NCBI GenBank assembly: GCA_963753245.1
Contig: CAVWBK010000001.1
Location: 186,001-250,000, forward strand
Origin: VRUE01 sp963753245
GTDB taxonomy: Bacteria > Actinomycetota > Thermoleophilia > Solirubrobacterales > 70-9
DNA: 64,000 nucleotides
Direction: 5' to 3'
The stretch's first letter is position 1. The number at the start of each line of letters is the position of its first letter. Of this stretch, positions 26,959 to 36,118 are shown one piece after another. Both the position numbers and the translations under genes were made by a program. Below the pieces are notes generated by a model, which was given only the letters and a program-made list of their open reading frames with translations, was not told where the DNA came from and made no database searches.

Positions 26959-27510
26959 GTGAACAGGTCATATCTGGCGCTCAGCGCCGCCGCCCTGATT
27001 GCCGCCCTGGCGATCGCCGGCTGTGGGAGCAGCGGAAGCAGCAGTTCCAGCTCTGAAAGCAGCGAAGCAACCACCGCGAGCGGAGGCTACGGGGGTAGCA
27101 CCGAAGCAGCCCAGACAACAGCTGCCGCGACGGAAGGTGAAGCGACCCCAATCTCCCTCCGAAGCGCCTCGGGCGTCGGCAAGGTCCTGGTCGACGCGGA
27201 AGGAATGACCCTCTACTACTTTCAAAAAGATCAGCAAAACAGCGGCAAGTCCAAGTGCGAAGGCGCCTGCGCCGAAGCCTGGCCGCCGCTGACCACCGAA
27301 GGCGAACCGGAAGCGATGAGCGGTGTCAACCACGCCATGCTGGGGACGATCAAGCGTTCAGATGGAACGACTCAGGTCACCTACGCGGGATGGCCGCTCT
27401 ACACCTTCGTCGAGGACAAGAAGCCGGGTGAAGACAACGGCACCGATTCAAAGGCCTTCGGCGCCTCCTGGTATCCGCTGCACGGCAACGGTCAAAAGGC
27501 CGGTCACTAG
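26959..27510 (+). CDS. Secreted lipoprotein with PF03640-type repeats
   Basis: About 183 residues from GTG 26959 (GGAG 7 nt upstream). Lipobox ALAIAGC, a Ser/Thr/Ala-rich linker, then two copies of the 'secreted repeat of unknown function': VGKVLVDAEGMTLYYFQKD with CEGACAEAWPPL, and VTYAGWPLYTFVEDKKPGEDNGTDSKAFGASWYPL. The C...C and W-P-P are typical. Members are widespread in Gram-positive bacteria, often with redox or copper proteins, but their role is not known. Confidence 0.85.
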   Translation: MNRSYLALSAAALIAALAIAGCGSSGSSSSSSESSEATTASGGYGGSTEAAQTTAAATEGEATPISLRSASGVGKVLVDAEGMTLYYFQKDQQNSGKSKCEGACAEAWPPLTTEGEPEAMSGVNHAMLGTIKRSDGTTQVTYAGWPLYTFVEDKKPGEDNGTDSKAFGASWYPLHGNGQKAGH

Positions 27511-27520
27511 GCCGCTCGGT

Positions 27521-27557
27521 TGCACCGCCCACCGATCTCCTCGCGGTGGGCGATGCA
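27521..27557 (+). terminator. Hairpin after the lipoprotein gene
   Basis: CGCCCACCG (27526-27534) pairs with CGGTGGGCG (27544-27552), loop 9 nt; TGCA on each side lengthens the stem with one mismatch. It sits 15 bp after the stop. No U-tract, as is common in GC-rich actinobacteria. Confidence 0.5.
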
Positions 27558-27933
27558 GGGGTTCAGCGCCCGCCATCTCGTCAGTAGTCGAGGCCGGTTG
27601 AAGGCTCGGCCTCTATGGCCGTTGGACACCAGGCCGTACTCGGCTGCCACTGGTGAATCGCGCGCTCCTCCTTGCCAACTGCGCGAACGTGCGGCCAGCT
27701 GCACTTCGGTTGCCACCTGGCGGTTTCGGATTCAGCCGCTCGGGTTGGACCCTTGACGGAGAGAAAAGCGAAGCGACTCGGCGCGGTGGCCTTGGGTTCA
27801 GGATCGAGTCCGGCGCAATTTGACAAATAAAGTCGTCCAATTTCCGTTGAGTACGAAACCGAAGGCAAGGCAGGCCCCTACAATCGGCCCCGGCGGCACT
27901 CGATGACAACCGTTACCCCAATCAGCGCCGGAG
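27558..27933. other. Intergenic region without recognised gene
   Basis: Non-coding by appearance. A second hairpin is present at 27590-27613 (GAGGCCG/CGGCCTC with a 10-nt loop). No clear promoter elements. Confidence 0.4.
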
Positions 27934-30900
27934 ATGGGCGGGCCTAGAGGGAACATCCTTGCGCTGGGGATGGCCGCCGCGGCTTTCCTTCTCCTCCCCT
28001 CGCGCGCCCTGGCCACCGAAACCGTCATTAACTTCGACGATCAGGCCACCGATACGACGATCGCCAACCAGTATGAATCGCAGGGCGTCAGCTTCGATCA
28101 GAGGCCAAGCGGTCCGGCTCAACTTCATCCCTTCGTTGCGACTCCATCCAGCGGCGAAGCACACTCGGATCCAAACGTCCTCGACATCAGCCAAAAATGT
28201 GGCAGCGAGTTTCCCGAAGCGATGCTCTGGGGCCGCTTCGCAGCCCCTCGGGACTATCTGCGCCTCTTCGTCGGCAACGTCAGTCCCTCGGAAGGTTTTC
28301 CGGGCACAATCACCCTGCAGGGCTTCGATTTGGGCGGCAACCCGGTCCCCGGCGCGACCGACAAAGTCAGCATCTCGGGATTTGGGGTCAAAACCGAAGC
28401 GGCGATCTCCTCCGCCGAATCAGAAATCAGCTACTTCGAGGTCGCCGGCCCAGGCCTTATCTGCCACGTCGGTATCGACGATCTGGGCTTCGAAACCGTT
28501 CCCAGCACGATCCCACCGGACTTTGGACTCTCGGGCTCCAGCCTGGCGACGACGCTCACCCCCGGGGGCTCGGCGAGCCTGGCGCTGGTCTTGCACCGGA
28601 ACCTGACCTCGGTCGGCCCGATCGGTTTCGCCGTGAGCGGCCTACCGCCCGGGATGAGCGCCAGCGTCAGTCCGAATCCCAGCAGCGGCCCGGATAGAAG
28701 CGCACTCAGCCTGAACCTCTCGGTGGCGACCAATGCCCCGCCGGTCTCCAACAACCTGATCACCGTAGAAGGAGTGCCCAGCCCGGGAGCGGGCGAACAC
28801 AATCGGTCGCTGCAGATTCCGGTCTCGGTGGCGGGGAACTATGACCTGCGCGCGCAGGGCCTCGAAGTGACGCAGGGGATCCAGCACGAAGGCGAACTAA
28901 AGCCAAGCGGCAGCAACGAATCGGGGGGAGGCTACGCCGGGGTTGACCTTGTTTCACACAAGCAAACCGCGGTGCGCTTCTTCGCCGATGCCCATGGCCA
29001 GATTGCCTCGGGCATCAAGGAAGTCGGAACTCTTCTGTTTGGCTTCAGAGACGGGCACGAATTGCCCGGCAGTCCGCTGCGTCCCGACTACGGCCCACCC
29101 TCCACCCAGGGCGGTGGACCGGGGTTGACGAGCGTTCAGGAGCCCGATCCAGCCGCGGTGCTCGAAGCGGAGCGCACGAGCAACGAAAACGCCTACACCT
29201 TCACCCTGCCCGTCTCCTGGACCTCGGGGACGATCAGCCTGCGCGGCAAAGTGTTTCAGGAACCGGGATTCCCCGAGCCGGGGCGTCGGCCAGAGTGTTC
29301 AACCCCTGAGTGCATGAGCAACAACAGCTTCACGATCACGAACGTCACCTTTCATGACACCAAGACGGTCGAGCTTGACACGGTGGCGCTGAGCGCCAAC
29401 GGCGAATTGCCGGTCTCTTCGAGCCTCGCCCTGGAAGACGCAAAGCTGGTCACGCCACTGGCGAACCCCGGCTGGAACCTGGGCAATCCCAACGACGGCT
29501 TCACCGTCCTGCCCTACCAGGGAATTATCGACATCAGCGACATCGTCAACAACAAGAACAGCAATGAAACGGACATGGGTGCGGCCGCGCACGGGCGGGT
29601 CAAGGACTGGGCCTCGGCGATGGGAAACCCTAACTTTTCGACGATGGGGATTGGCACGGGCGGCTTTCGCGGCGTCACGGGAGGTGGCATCGAAAGCGTG
29701 TTCGGTACGTTCGGGAATGTCTCAGCGATCACCTTCACAAACACGCCCGGCGGCCGGCCATTGTCGGGAGTGGCCCATGAGCTGTTTCACCAGTTCGGCC
29801 TGGCGCATGCGAGCAGCGAGTGCGGCGGCGGCGATGACGGAGACAGTGACGATGAAGGCCAGGGCTCGACGCCGTGGCCACTGAAGCCGGGTGAGACCCA
29901 CGCGTCGGAGGCAGCCTTGCTTGGGGAGCCGGGTCAATTTGTGGACGATGGAGGCGACAATCCGAACTCGACAGAAGGGTTCGGCCAACTGCTTGGGATT
30001 GGGTTGAGAATGGACTCCTACCCGTACCGAATCGTGGCCGACGGCGTCAACTGGGGACAGAACATGGACCTGATGTCATATTGCGCCGGCAAGACGGGGG
30101 GGTTTCAACACAAGGACCTCGGTGTCTGGGTCTCGCCGATCAACTGGGAGGCGGTCTTTCAAGCCTTCGCCACAAGCGGAGCTGCCCGCTCTTCCCGTTT
30201 CGCCGGTCGAACAACACCTGACTCGGCGAGTGAGTCCCGAGCGCCGAGCGACCCAAGCGCTTCGAGCCGAGCCGGCCCAACCAAGCGAGCTGGCCGGCCC
30301 AATGCCCGCATCAACCGAAGGCGCCTGCGCGTGGTCGGCTACGACGACGGATCGAGCTTCACCTTCACCAGCGTCGGTCCGCAGGTCGGGCCCCCGCTGA
30401 AGGCCGGAACCTCGAGCTTCACGCTGCTCGCCCGGGGCAGGCACGGTCAGATCCTGCGCAGCGCCGCGATGGCCGCCCAACACATCCACGAGGACGGGGT
30501 CGCCGCTTTGCTGGAACTCTCCGCGGAAATCTCCAGCCGCGGAATCGAGAGCGTCGAAGTGCTGGACAACGGTGTCTCGATCGGGAGCCGCAAGCGCCCC
30601 CGGCGTCGGCCGCATGTGCGGGTCCTCGCGCCCCTCGGGGGCGCGGCGGTCGGGGGGCGACACGGGGTTGCGGTGAAGTGGAGGACCCTCGGTGCAAGTG
30701 CCAAGACCAGCACCGCTTCGGTCGACTTTTCAGGTGATGGCGGGCGCACCTGGCAGCCCGTCTTCATCGGACCCGATCGCGGTAGGGCGAGGATTCCCGG
30801 AAGCTACCTGGCGGCAGCCCACCGAGCACGGATCAGGGTGCGGGTCAACGACGGCTTCGATGAAGCCGTCGCGAGCTCGCACCCGTTCGTCAGTCTCCCC

Positions 30901-31410
30901 GCTCCGCCGCTCGTAACGATTGCCAAACTCCCAGAGGAGCTCCCCGGCGATGCCGTTGTGCAGCTGAGGGGCCAGGCAGACCAAGCGGGCCCCACAGCGC
31001 TGAAGGGAAAGCGCTTGCGTTGGTTTGATGGCTCGGTCCCGCTCGGCAGCGGGACGGCGCTCATGATAGGCCCCCTTCCTCCCGGCAAGAACCACATCCG
31101 CCTCCTCGCTCGTGGGGTTGGTGGGGCGAGCGCCGCGGCCAGTGTGAACGTCAAGGTGGCGGCCGTCCGACTTCCATTCCTGCGGCTCTCGATTCCCAAA
31201 AAGGCGCCGCGAGGAGCACGGAGGATCGTGATCAAGGCGCGCTCGGCCCTCGCGACCCGCCTCACCATCAACCACGCCAACTTCGAGATTGGGGCAAAGA
31301 CGAAGAGGCTGCGCCTCGCGATCAGGCCGCGAGGCCCGGCCTGGCTCCACCTAGCAGCGACCGCGCACGGCGTTCGTACGGCATTTTCTGCGACTGTCAA
31401 GCGCGGCTGA
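27934..31410 (+). CDS. Large secreted metzincin-like metalloprotease
   Basis: 1158 residues with a signal peptide (LALGMAAAAFLLLPSRALA). The zinc-binding motif HELFHQFGLAH (H615, E616, H619, H625) is the metzincin HExxHxxGxxH, and a Met-turn candidate MDLMSYC lies at 711-717. The N-terminal 270 residues are beta-sandwich-like. The C-terminal 400 contain Ig/fibronectin-like segments (VKWRTLGASAKTSTASVDFSG; GDGGRTW) typical of extracellular adhesion or substrate-binding modules. A Gly/Asp-rich insertion (GGGDDGDSDDEGQ) follows the zinc site and might bind calcium. It is likely a secreted protease; the substrate is not evident. Confidence 0.85.
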   Translation: MGGPRGNILALGMAAAAFLLLPSRALATETVINFDDQATDTTIANQYESQGVSFDQRPSGPAQLHPFVATPSSGEAHSDPNVLDISQKCGSEFPEAMLWGRFAAPRDYLRLFVGNVSPSEGFPGTITLQGFDLGGNPVPGATDKVSISGFGVKTEAAISSAESEISYFEVAGPGLICHVGIDDLGFETVPSTIPPDFGLSGSSLATTLTPGGSASLALVLHRNLTSVGPIGFAVSGLPPGMSASVSPNPSSGPDRSALSLNLSVATNAPPVSNNLITVEGVPSPGAGEHNRSLQIPVSVAGNYDLRAQGLEVTQGIQHEGELKPSGSNESGGGYAGVDLVSHKQTAVRFFADAHGQIASGIKEVGTLLFGFRDGHELPGSPLRPDYGPPSTQGGGPGLTSVQEPDPAAVLEAERTSNENAYTFTLPVSWTSGTISLRGKVFQEPGFPEPGRRPECSTPECMSNNSFTITNVTFHDTKTVELDTVALSANGELPVSSSLALEDAKLVTPLANPGWNLGNPNDGFTVLPYQGIIDISDIVNNKNSNETDMGAAAHGRVKDWASAMGNPNFSTMGIGTGGFRGVTGGGIESVFGTFGNVSAITFTNTPGGRPLSGVAHELFHQFGLAHASSECGGGDDGDSDDEGQGSTPWPLKPGETHASEAALLGEPGQFVDDGGDNPNSTEGFGQLLGIGLRMDSYPYRIVADGVNWGQNMDLMSYCAGKTGGFQHKDLGVWVSPINWEAVFQAFATSGAARSSRFAGRTTPDSASESRAPSDPSASSRAGPTKRAGRPNARINRRRLRVVGYDDGSSFTFTSVGPQVGPPLKAGTSSFTLLARGRHGQILRSAAMAAQHIHEDGVAALLELSAEISSRGIESVEVLDNGVSIGSRKRPRRRPHVRVLAPLGGAAVGGRHGVAVKWRTLGASAKTSTASVDFSGDGGRTWQPVFIGPDRGRARIPGSYLAAAHRARIRVRVNDGFDEAVASSHPFVSLPAPPLVTIAKLPEELPGDAVVQLRGQADQAGPTALKGKRLRWFDGSVPLGSGTALMIGPLPPGKNHIRLLARGVGGASAAASVNVKVAAVRLPFLRLSIPKKAPRGARRIVIKARSALATRLTINHANFEIGAKTKRLRLAIRPRGPAWLHLAATAHGVRTAFSATVKRG

Positions 31411-31800
31411 GTTGGCCCTCCATTCTCGTTCGCGGAGTAGGGGTGACTGGTGACGACCCCCATATCTGGCTCCAGCCAAAAGCCCACCTAGCGCCGAGGG
31501 CGCAGAACAAGGCGCGAATGTGGTCAGGTGAGGGCGATGCGATCCTCGAGTGCGAGGCGGTTCCAGCCCGACCTCTGCCACCACCCAGGCGCGCGATGAT
31601 CGGCTTGCGAACGGCAATCGTCTGCATCGGCTCCCTTGCTCGCGGCGAGGACGGGATCGTGCGGGCCCCCGACATTGGTTGGGGACTTGATCGGTTTGCT
31701 GGCCGGGGTTTAGGCTCGAGAGATCGCGACAGTCGACCCCGCCATCGCGGTTACGCCGCCCGCGGGTCCGTCGAGCCCCCTCGGTCGGAGGGCATTCGGA
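31411..31800. other. Intergenic region without recognised gene
   Basis: A frame runs through much of it (31443-31925), but it overlaps the signal peptide of the following gene in another frame and has no family features, so I do not call it. GGAGG about 9 nt before TTG 31801 is the ribosome site of the next gene. Confidence 0.4.
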
Positions 31801-33891
31801 TTGGCGATCCTTGCCCTTGCGCTGGTGGCGATTGGATTCCTGATGCTGGGCGGGGGCAGGACGCGTTCGGCGCCGCGCTCGCTGGTGGTCGCCGCCACCT
31901 ACGGACGCCTGCCGCTGAGCTTTGAGCCGAACCGAGGCCAGAGCGGCGCGGCGGTTCGCTTCCTCGCCACTGGCCCCGGCCCTGGACTCTTCCTCACCCG
32001 CGAGGGCGCCGATTTGAGCTTCGGGGCGGGCAAACCGGCGGGCGCTGCAAGCCCGGTCCTCCCGATGAGGTTGATTGGCGCGACAGCCGATCGGCGGATC
32101 GGCGGGGTCGGGCGCCTGCCCGGCAAGGCTAACTACATTTCCCCAGGCAGCTCAGGGCAGGAGGTCGGGATCCCGACCTATCGCGGGGTGCGCTACTCCC
32201 GCGTCTGGCCGGGGATCGCGATCCGCTTCTACGGCAACCAGAGACGGTTCGAGTATGACCTCAACCTCGCCCCCGGCGCCCGGGCGAGCGAGATCGCCCT
32301 TGGCTTCGGTTCGCGGCGCGCCCTCAGCCTCACCCCCGGTGGCACCCTCCTTGTGCGTCTCGGCGCAGCCAGCGTGCGCCAGCCGCGGCCGCGCGCCTAC
32401 CAGGTGATCGGCGGCGCCCGCCAGCCGGTCGCCGCCCACTACGTCCTGGGTGGCGGCGGCCGGGTCCGGATCTCGATCGGCGCCTACGACCATCGGCAGA
32501 GGCTGACGATCGATCCACGGCTGATCTACTCGACCTACCTCGCGCGAGGGATCAAGAGCCCCGCCTATGCAATCGCTGTTGATGACGCCGGCAACGCCTA
32601 TGTCACCGGCTCCACCAACTCGCCGCTCTTCCCGGTCTCCCGCCACGCTCTGCAAACGAAACTGCCTCACGGCCGCGAAGCGGAAGTCAGTTTCGTCACC
32701 AAGCTCGCCCCGAACGGGCACCTGATTTACTCGACCTACCTTGGCGCCGGCGGCGGCTCTTTCGCCGACGCGATCGCCGTCGACCGGCGAGGGGCTGCCT
32801 ACATCGGCGGCTCCACTTACCCCCGCGGCATGCCGACAACCAAGAACGCACTGCAGCCGCAGGCGCGGGGGATCTCCGAGAGCGGCTTTGTTGCGAAGCT
32901 GGCGCCGAGTGGCCGCCGGCTCATCTACTCGACCTACCTCGGGGGCAGCAGCGAAGCCGGGGGCGAGGTCAACGCGATCGCCGTCGACCCCGCCGGTGAG
33001 GCATATGTCGCCGGAGACTGCGGGTCCGAAGACTTCCCGATCACGCCCGCCGCCGCCGAGCCGCTCGCCGGCGTCCCGCCGCACAGCTTTCTGGAACCGA
33101 TGGGCTTCGTGGCGAAGCTCAACCGCTCGGGATCCCGCCTCATCTACTCGACCTTCCTCGGCGGCAGCGGCTGGAATACCCCCGGCGGCATCGCCCTCGA
33201 TCGAGCCGGCGATGCCTACGTTGCCGGCTCGACCGGCTCGCATGACTTCCCGATTACCCCCGACGCCTTCCAGAGCGTCAATCGAGCCGACGCGGAATTC
33301 AATAACGCCTTCGTCACGAAGCTCGACCCCAGCGGCGCCCGCTTTCTCTACTCCACCTACCTCGGTGGGACCCTCAGCGACGAAGCCAAGGCGGTCGCCG
33401 TCGACCCAGCCGGCGATGTCGTGGTCACCGGCGACGCCGGCTCCGGCAACTTCCCGACCACCGCCGGTGCGCTGCAGAGGCACCTACAGGGCTACGACAG
33501 CGCCTTTGTCTCGACCCTCAGCCCGGACGGCGGACGGCTCCTGCACTCGACCCTGCTCGGCAGGGAAACCTCCGGCCGCGGCATCGCGCTCAACCACCAT
33601 GGCGATGCCTTCCTCGTCGGCTTTCGCTCGGCAAAGCCGATTATGGGCGTCGACCGCGGTTACCGCGGCTTCCTCGCCGAGCTCGACCCCTCCGCACATC
33701 GGCTCCTTTCCTGGACCAAGCTCGGAGGCTCGCGGGCGCGGGCCGCCGCAGTGGCGCTCGATCGCGCTGGCGACGCCTACGCCGCCGGCGGCAGCGGCCC
33801 CGGGCTAAAAGCCGAGGCCCCGATTCCGCCGGGCCGGGCAACGGTGCCGCCCGAATACCCGAGCGCCTTCGTCACAAAGCTGCGGCCCTAG
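31801..33891 (+). CDS. SBBP-repeat beta-propeller protein, secreted
   Basis: 696 residues from TTG 31801, chosen because GGAGG stands 9 nt upstream and the frame has a stop 80 bp earlier. The N-terminal hydrophobic segment AILALALVAIGFLML is a signal or anchor. An N-terminal domain precedes six to seven SBBP repeats, e.g. AIAVDDAGNAYVTGST, AIAVDRRGAAYIGGST, AIAVDPAGEAYVAGDC, GIALDRAGDAYVAGST and AVAVDPAGDVVVTGDA, each followed by FVTKLxPxGxxLIYSTYLGG. Such repeats form beta-propellers on cell-surface proteins; binding partner unknown. Confidence 0.87.
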   Translation: MAILALALVAIGFLMLGGGRTRSAPRSLVVAATYGRLPLSFEPNRGQSGAAVRFLATGPGPGLFLTREGADLSFGAGKPAGAASPVLPMRLIGATADRRIGGVGRLPGKANYISPGSSGQEVGIPTYRGVRYSRVWPGIAIRFYGNQRRFEYDLNLAPGARASEIALGFGSRRALSLTPGGTLLVRLGAASVRQPRPRAYQVIGGARQPVAAHYVLGGGGRVRISIGAYDHRQRLTIDPRLIYSTYLARGIKSPAYAIAVDDAGNAYVTGSTNSPLFPVSRHALQTKLPHGREAEVSFVTKLAPNGHLIYSTYLGAGGGSFADAIAVDRRGAAYIGGSTYPRGMPTTKNALQPQARGISESGFVAKLAPSGRRLIYSTYLGGSSEAGGEVNAIAVDPAGEAYVAGDCGSEDFPITPAAAEPLAGVPPHSFLEPMGFVAKLNRSGSRLIYSTFLGGSGWNTPGGIALDRAGDAYVAGSTGSHDFPITPDAFQSVNRADAEFNNAFVTKLDPSGARFLYSTYLGGTLSDEAKAVAVDPAGDVVVTGDAGSGNFPTTAGALQRHLQGYDSAFVSTLSPDGGRLLHSTLLGRETSGRGIALNHHGDAFLVGFRSAKPIMGVDRGYRGFLAELDPSAHRLLSWTKLGGSRARAAAVALDRAGDAYAAGGSGPGLKAEAPIPPGRATVPPEYPSAFVTKLRP

Positions 33892-34379
33892 CCACAGTCT
33901 GCAGGAGACGGGGTCACCGCCACGATGCTGGGAATAGATCAGATGCAGAGAAGAGTGACGCCGCGGCCACCAAGCCAGCGATCGACAACAGGGATCGTTC
34001 AAGGCCGTTGCGCAGACGGCCATCCAACGCACCAGGTGATCCTCGCGGGAGAATCTATGCCGCCCTGCTGCTCGCGGATGTCATCGCGGGGTTCGTCGGC
34101 TGAGGGGTCGGCAACTGGCCGGCCGGCGAAACGTACTTGGAGAGTCTCGCGCTGGCTCGACCGGAATTTGCATGTCACTCGTGGCTCCTGAAGGTGAATT
34201 GCGCGCCCTGGCACCGAAACAGGCGACGATCTCTTCGACAGCGCGACTGCCTTATCTGGCCTCGCGGGCTCCGTCACATCGACCGGCTCTAAAGGACCTC
34301 GGGACGTTTTGCCGATTTCGGCACGTTGCCAATCGAACTTGCAGATTCCATTCCCGGAGCGCGATTCGGCACTGCAAAG
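33892..34379. other. Intergenic region upstream of tRNA-Ser(CGA)
   Basis: No convincing gene on either strand. The minus-strand frame that crosses the tRNA here is an artefact of reading the tRNA sequence as protein. Confidence 0.45.
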
Positions 34380-34466
34380 CGGAGGGGGTGGGATTCGAAC
34401 CCACGAGCGCCTTGCGACGCCAACAGTTTTCGAGACTGCCCCGTTCAACCACTCCGGCACCCCTCC
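34380..34466 (-). tRNA. tRNA-Ser (CGA)
   Basis: 87 nt with the long variable arm of serine tRNAs. Acceptor GGAGGGG pairs with CCCCTCC, discriminator G, anticodon stem-loop GCAGTCTCGAAAACTGT with anticodon CGA, T-arm GGTTCGAATCC. CCA not encoded. Confidence 0.95.
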
Positions 34467-34697
34467 GAGGCTCTAGCAAGCCAAATCCTATCGAGGCCAA
34501 ATCGGGAGGGAACGTCGGGCCCAACCGCCATGACCGCGATCGCCAGCACACCGGCGCCCGCCATCCACCCCCGCCACCTCCCCCGAACGCTCGATCGCGC
34601 AGCGACCGTGCACACCGACGGCACGGGCGTCCCCTGCGGCAACGGCTGCGACCACCTGGGGTGCTGCTGTTCGCGCCCTCACAGTTCACCCCAACCC

Positions 34698-35234
34698 TCA
34701 TCTCACAGCGCCGATTCGATCCTCAGGCAATCGTCCCGATCCAAGCAATGACAGATCCGTACGCCTCGCACCAGTCTCAAGCTCACGCGCATAACGTGGG
34801 TTTACGCGCACGGCGCCGGCCCCGGCACAGGGGAACGGCTTCTTGCGCGCATGCCCGTAGGAGTCGAGTTCTTGCCCTCTGGATTTCACCTCGTCCCTGA
34901 AGCAATAGACCGCGGCGAGCGTCACGTCCGTGTTGATGGACTTCGGCGGCCCGTCCGTGCAGTTCGACGGGGTTTGTCCCCCCCCGCTCGACCGAATTGC
35001 GCGGCGCCCGATCTCAGAGTCGCCTTCGCCGCCGATCCTTCCGGTCGGGCTGAATACCTTATGGACGACACCCAAGGTGATCCCGGCTTCCCTGCACACC
35101 TTCGGAGCCGCCGGGGCTGTGGCACTCGCCGCACCGGCTCCCCCGGCCACCACGGCGACCGCGATCAGCGCCGTGCAAGAAACGACGGCCAACGAGCGGC
35201 GTGCCCGCCAACCTGCGAGAAGCTCGTGTTTCAT
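34698..35234 (-). CDS. Secreted hypothetical protein
   Basis: About 178 residues from ATG 35234. Signal peptide ARRSLAVVSCTALIAVAVVAGGAGAASA, then a mature part with four cysteines (KVCREAG, SNCTDG, VYCFRD, FPCAGAG). The stretch PPKSINTDVTLAAVYCFRDEVKSRGQELDSYG looks like a folded domain. No family recognised. It diverges from the next gene, and the shared 100-bp gap must hold both promoters. The C-terminal 25 residues look less protein-like; a late frameshift is possible. Confidence 0.55.
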   Translation of the reverse strand: MKHELLAGWRARRSLAVVSCTALIAVAVVAGGAGAASATAPAAPKVCREAGITLGVVHKVFSPTGRIGGEGDSEIGRRAIRSSGGGQTPSNCTDGPPKSINTDVTLAAVYCFRDEVKSRGQELDSYGHARKKPFPCAGAGAVRVNPRYARELETGARRTDLSLLGSGRLPEDRIGAVR

Positions 35235-35337
35235 GTTCGTTCGACCGCGTTCTTCGTCTCGGGACATCCTTTCGTTCCGCTTGCTAAGGCGGATGTGACC
35301 CTATAGATTTGGGATCGGTCAAAATAGGAGGACTAAG

Positions 35338-35826
35338 ATGAGCCGCAGGACGTGGGGTCTTATCGTCGGCATAGCTGTGATCGGCGCACTCGCCGTTGCA
35401 ACGGTTGCGATCGCCAAACCCGTCACGCCCTCAAGCGGCCCATTCATCGGCACCACCTCGCAGAAACAAGCCCTGACCCTCGGGGTCTCCAAGGCCGGCC
35501 ACAAGGTCGAACTCATAATGAAGGGCATCGAATTCAGCTGCCCCTCTTCGCAGGGCACCCTGCCGCTCAACATGTCGTTTAGCTCAAAAAACTTTAAGGA
35601 AAACGAAAAGGGCCTTCCCCTAAACGTCAAGAACGGCAAGTTCTCCTACAAGGGGCCGCTCTACATCGGCAAGACCCACCCGACGATCAATTTCTCCGGC
35701 AGCTTCAAATCCCCCAAAAAGGTTGTTGGGAAAATCTCTACGACCCCGTTCACCGCCGAACCTGAGCCCGGCTTCACCAGCAACTGTGAAGCCCTCACGG
35801 TGACCTTCAACGCCAAGCACTCCTAG
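35338..35826 (+). CDS. Small secreted protein, unknown function
   Basis: 162 residues. Excellent ribosome site GGAGG 6 nt before the ATG and a clear signal peptide (GLIVGIAVIGALAVATVAIA). The mature domain is strand-rich with two cysteines that could form a disulfide (EFSCPSSQ, SNCEALTV). A possible promoter lies at about 35280-35310 (CTTGCT, 16 bp, TATAGA). I recognise no family. Confidence 0.72.
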   Translation: MSRRTWGLIVGIAVIGALAVATVAIAKPVTPSSGPFIGTTSQKQALTLGVSKAGHKVELIMKGIEFSCPSSQGTLPLNMSFSSKNFKENEKGLPLNVKNGKFSYKGPLYIGKTHPTINFSGSFKSPKKVVGKISTTPFTAEPEPGFTSNCEALTVTFNAKHS

Positions 35827-36118
35827 GCTTCGGAAACGAGCAAAACGAGCAAAGCTTCAACTCTGTTTGACTCCGAACCTTCAACGAGAGCCGAGGTCGT
35901 AGTCCGCTGATAAACAAATAGCGCCTGCTTCCGGTCCTCCACCGCCGCCACCAGACGCTGGTAAGACCTCGGGTCAACGCTGTCTGCTCAATCCGGTACT
36001 AAAGCTCCTGAAGAATGGAAAGCTCTGAGCGACAGATCCCGCCCGCTCCACGCACACCCAAAGTCCCCGCAATGTCGGCGCTGGGGCAGGGCCTCGGATC
36101 TGCGCCGAGCGGGGCGTA

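Noticed and set aside
31443..31925. 160-residue plus-strand frame before the SBBP gene
   Set aside because: No ribosome site, no motif, and it overlaps the start of a well-supported gene.
33999..34460. Minus-strand frame with MPEWLNGAVSKT...RIPPPPL
   Set aside because: Known artefact of translating a serine tRNA; overlaps tRNA-Ser(CGA).
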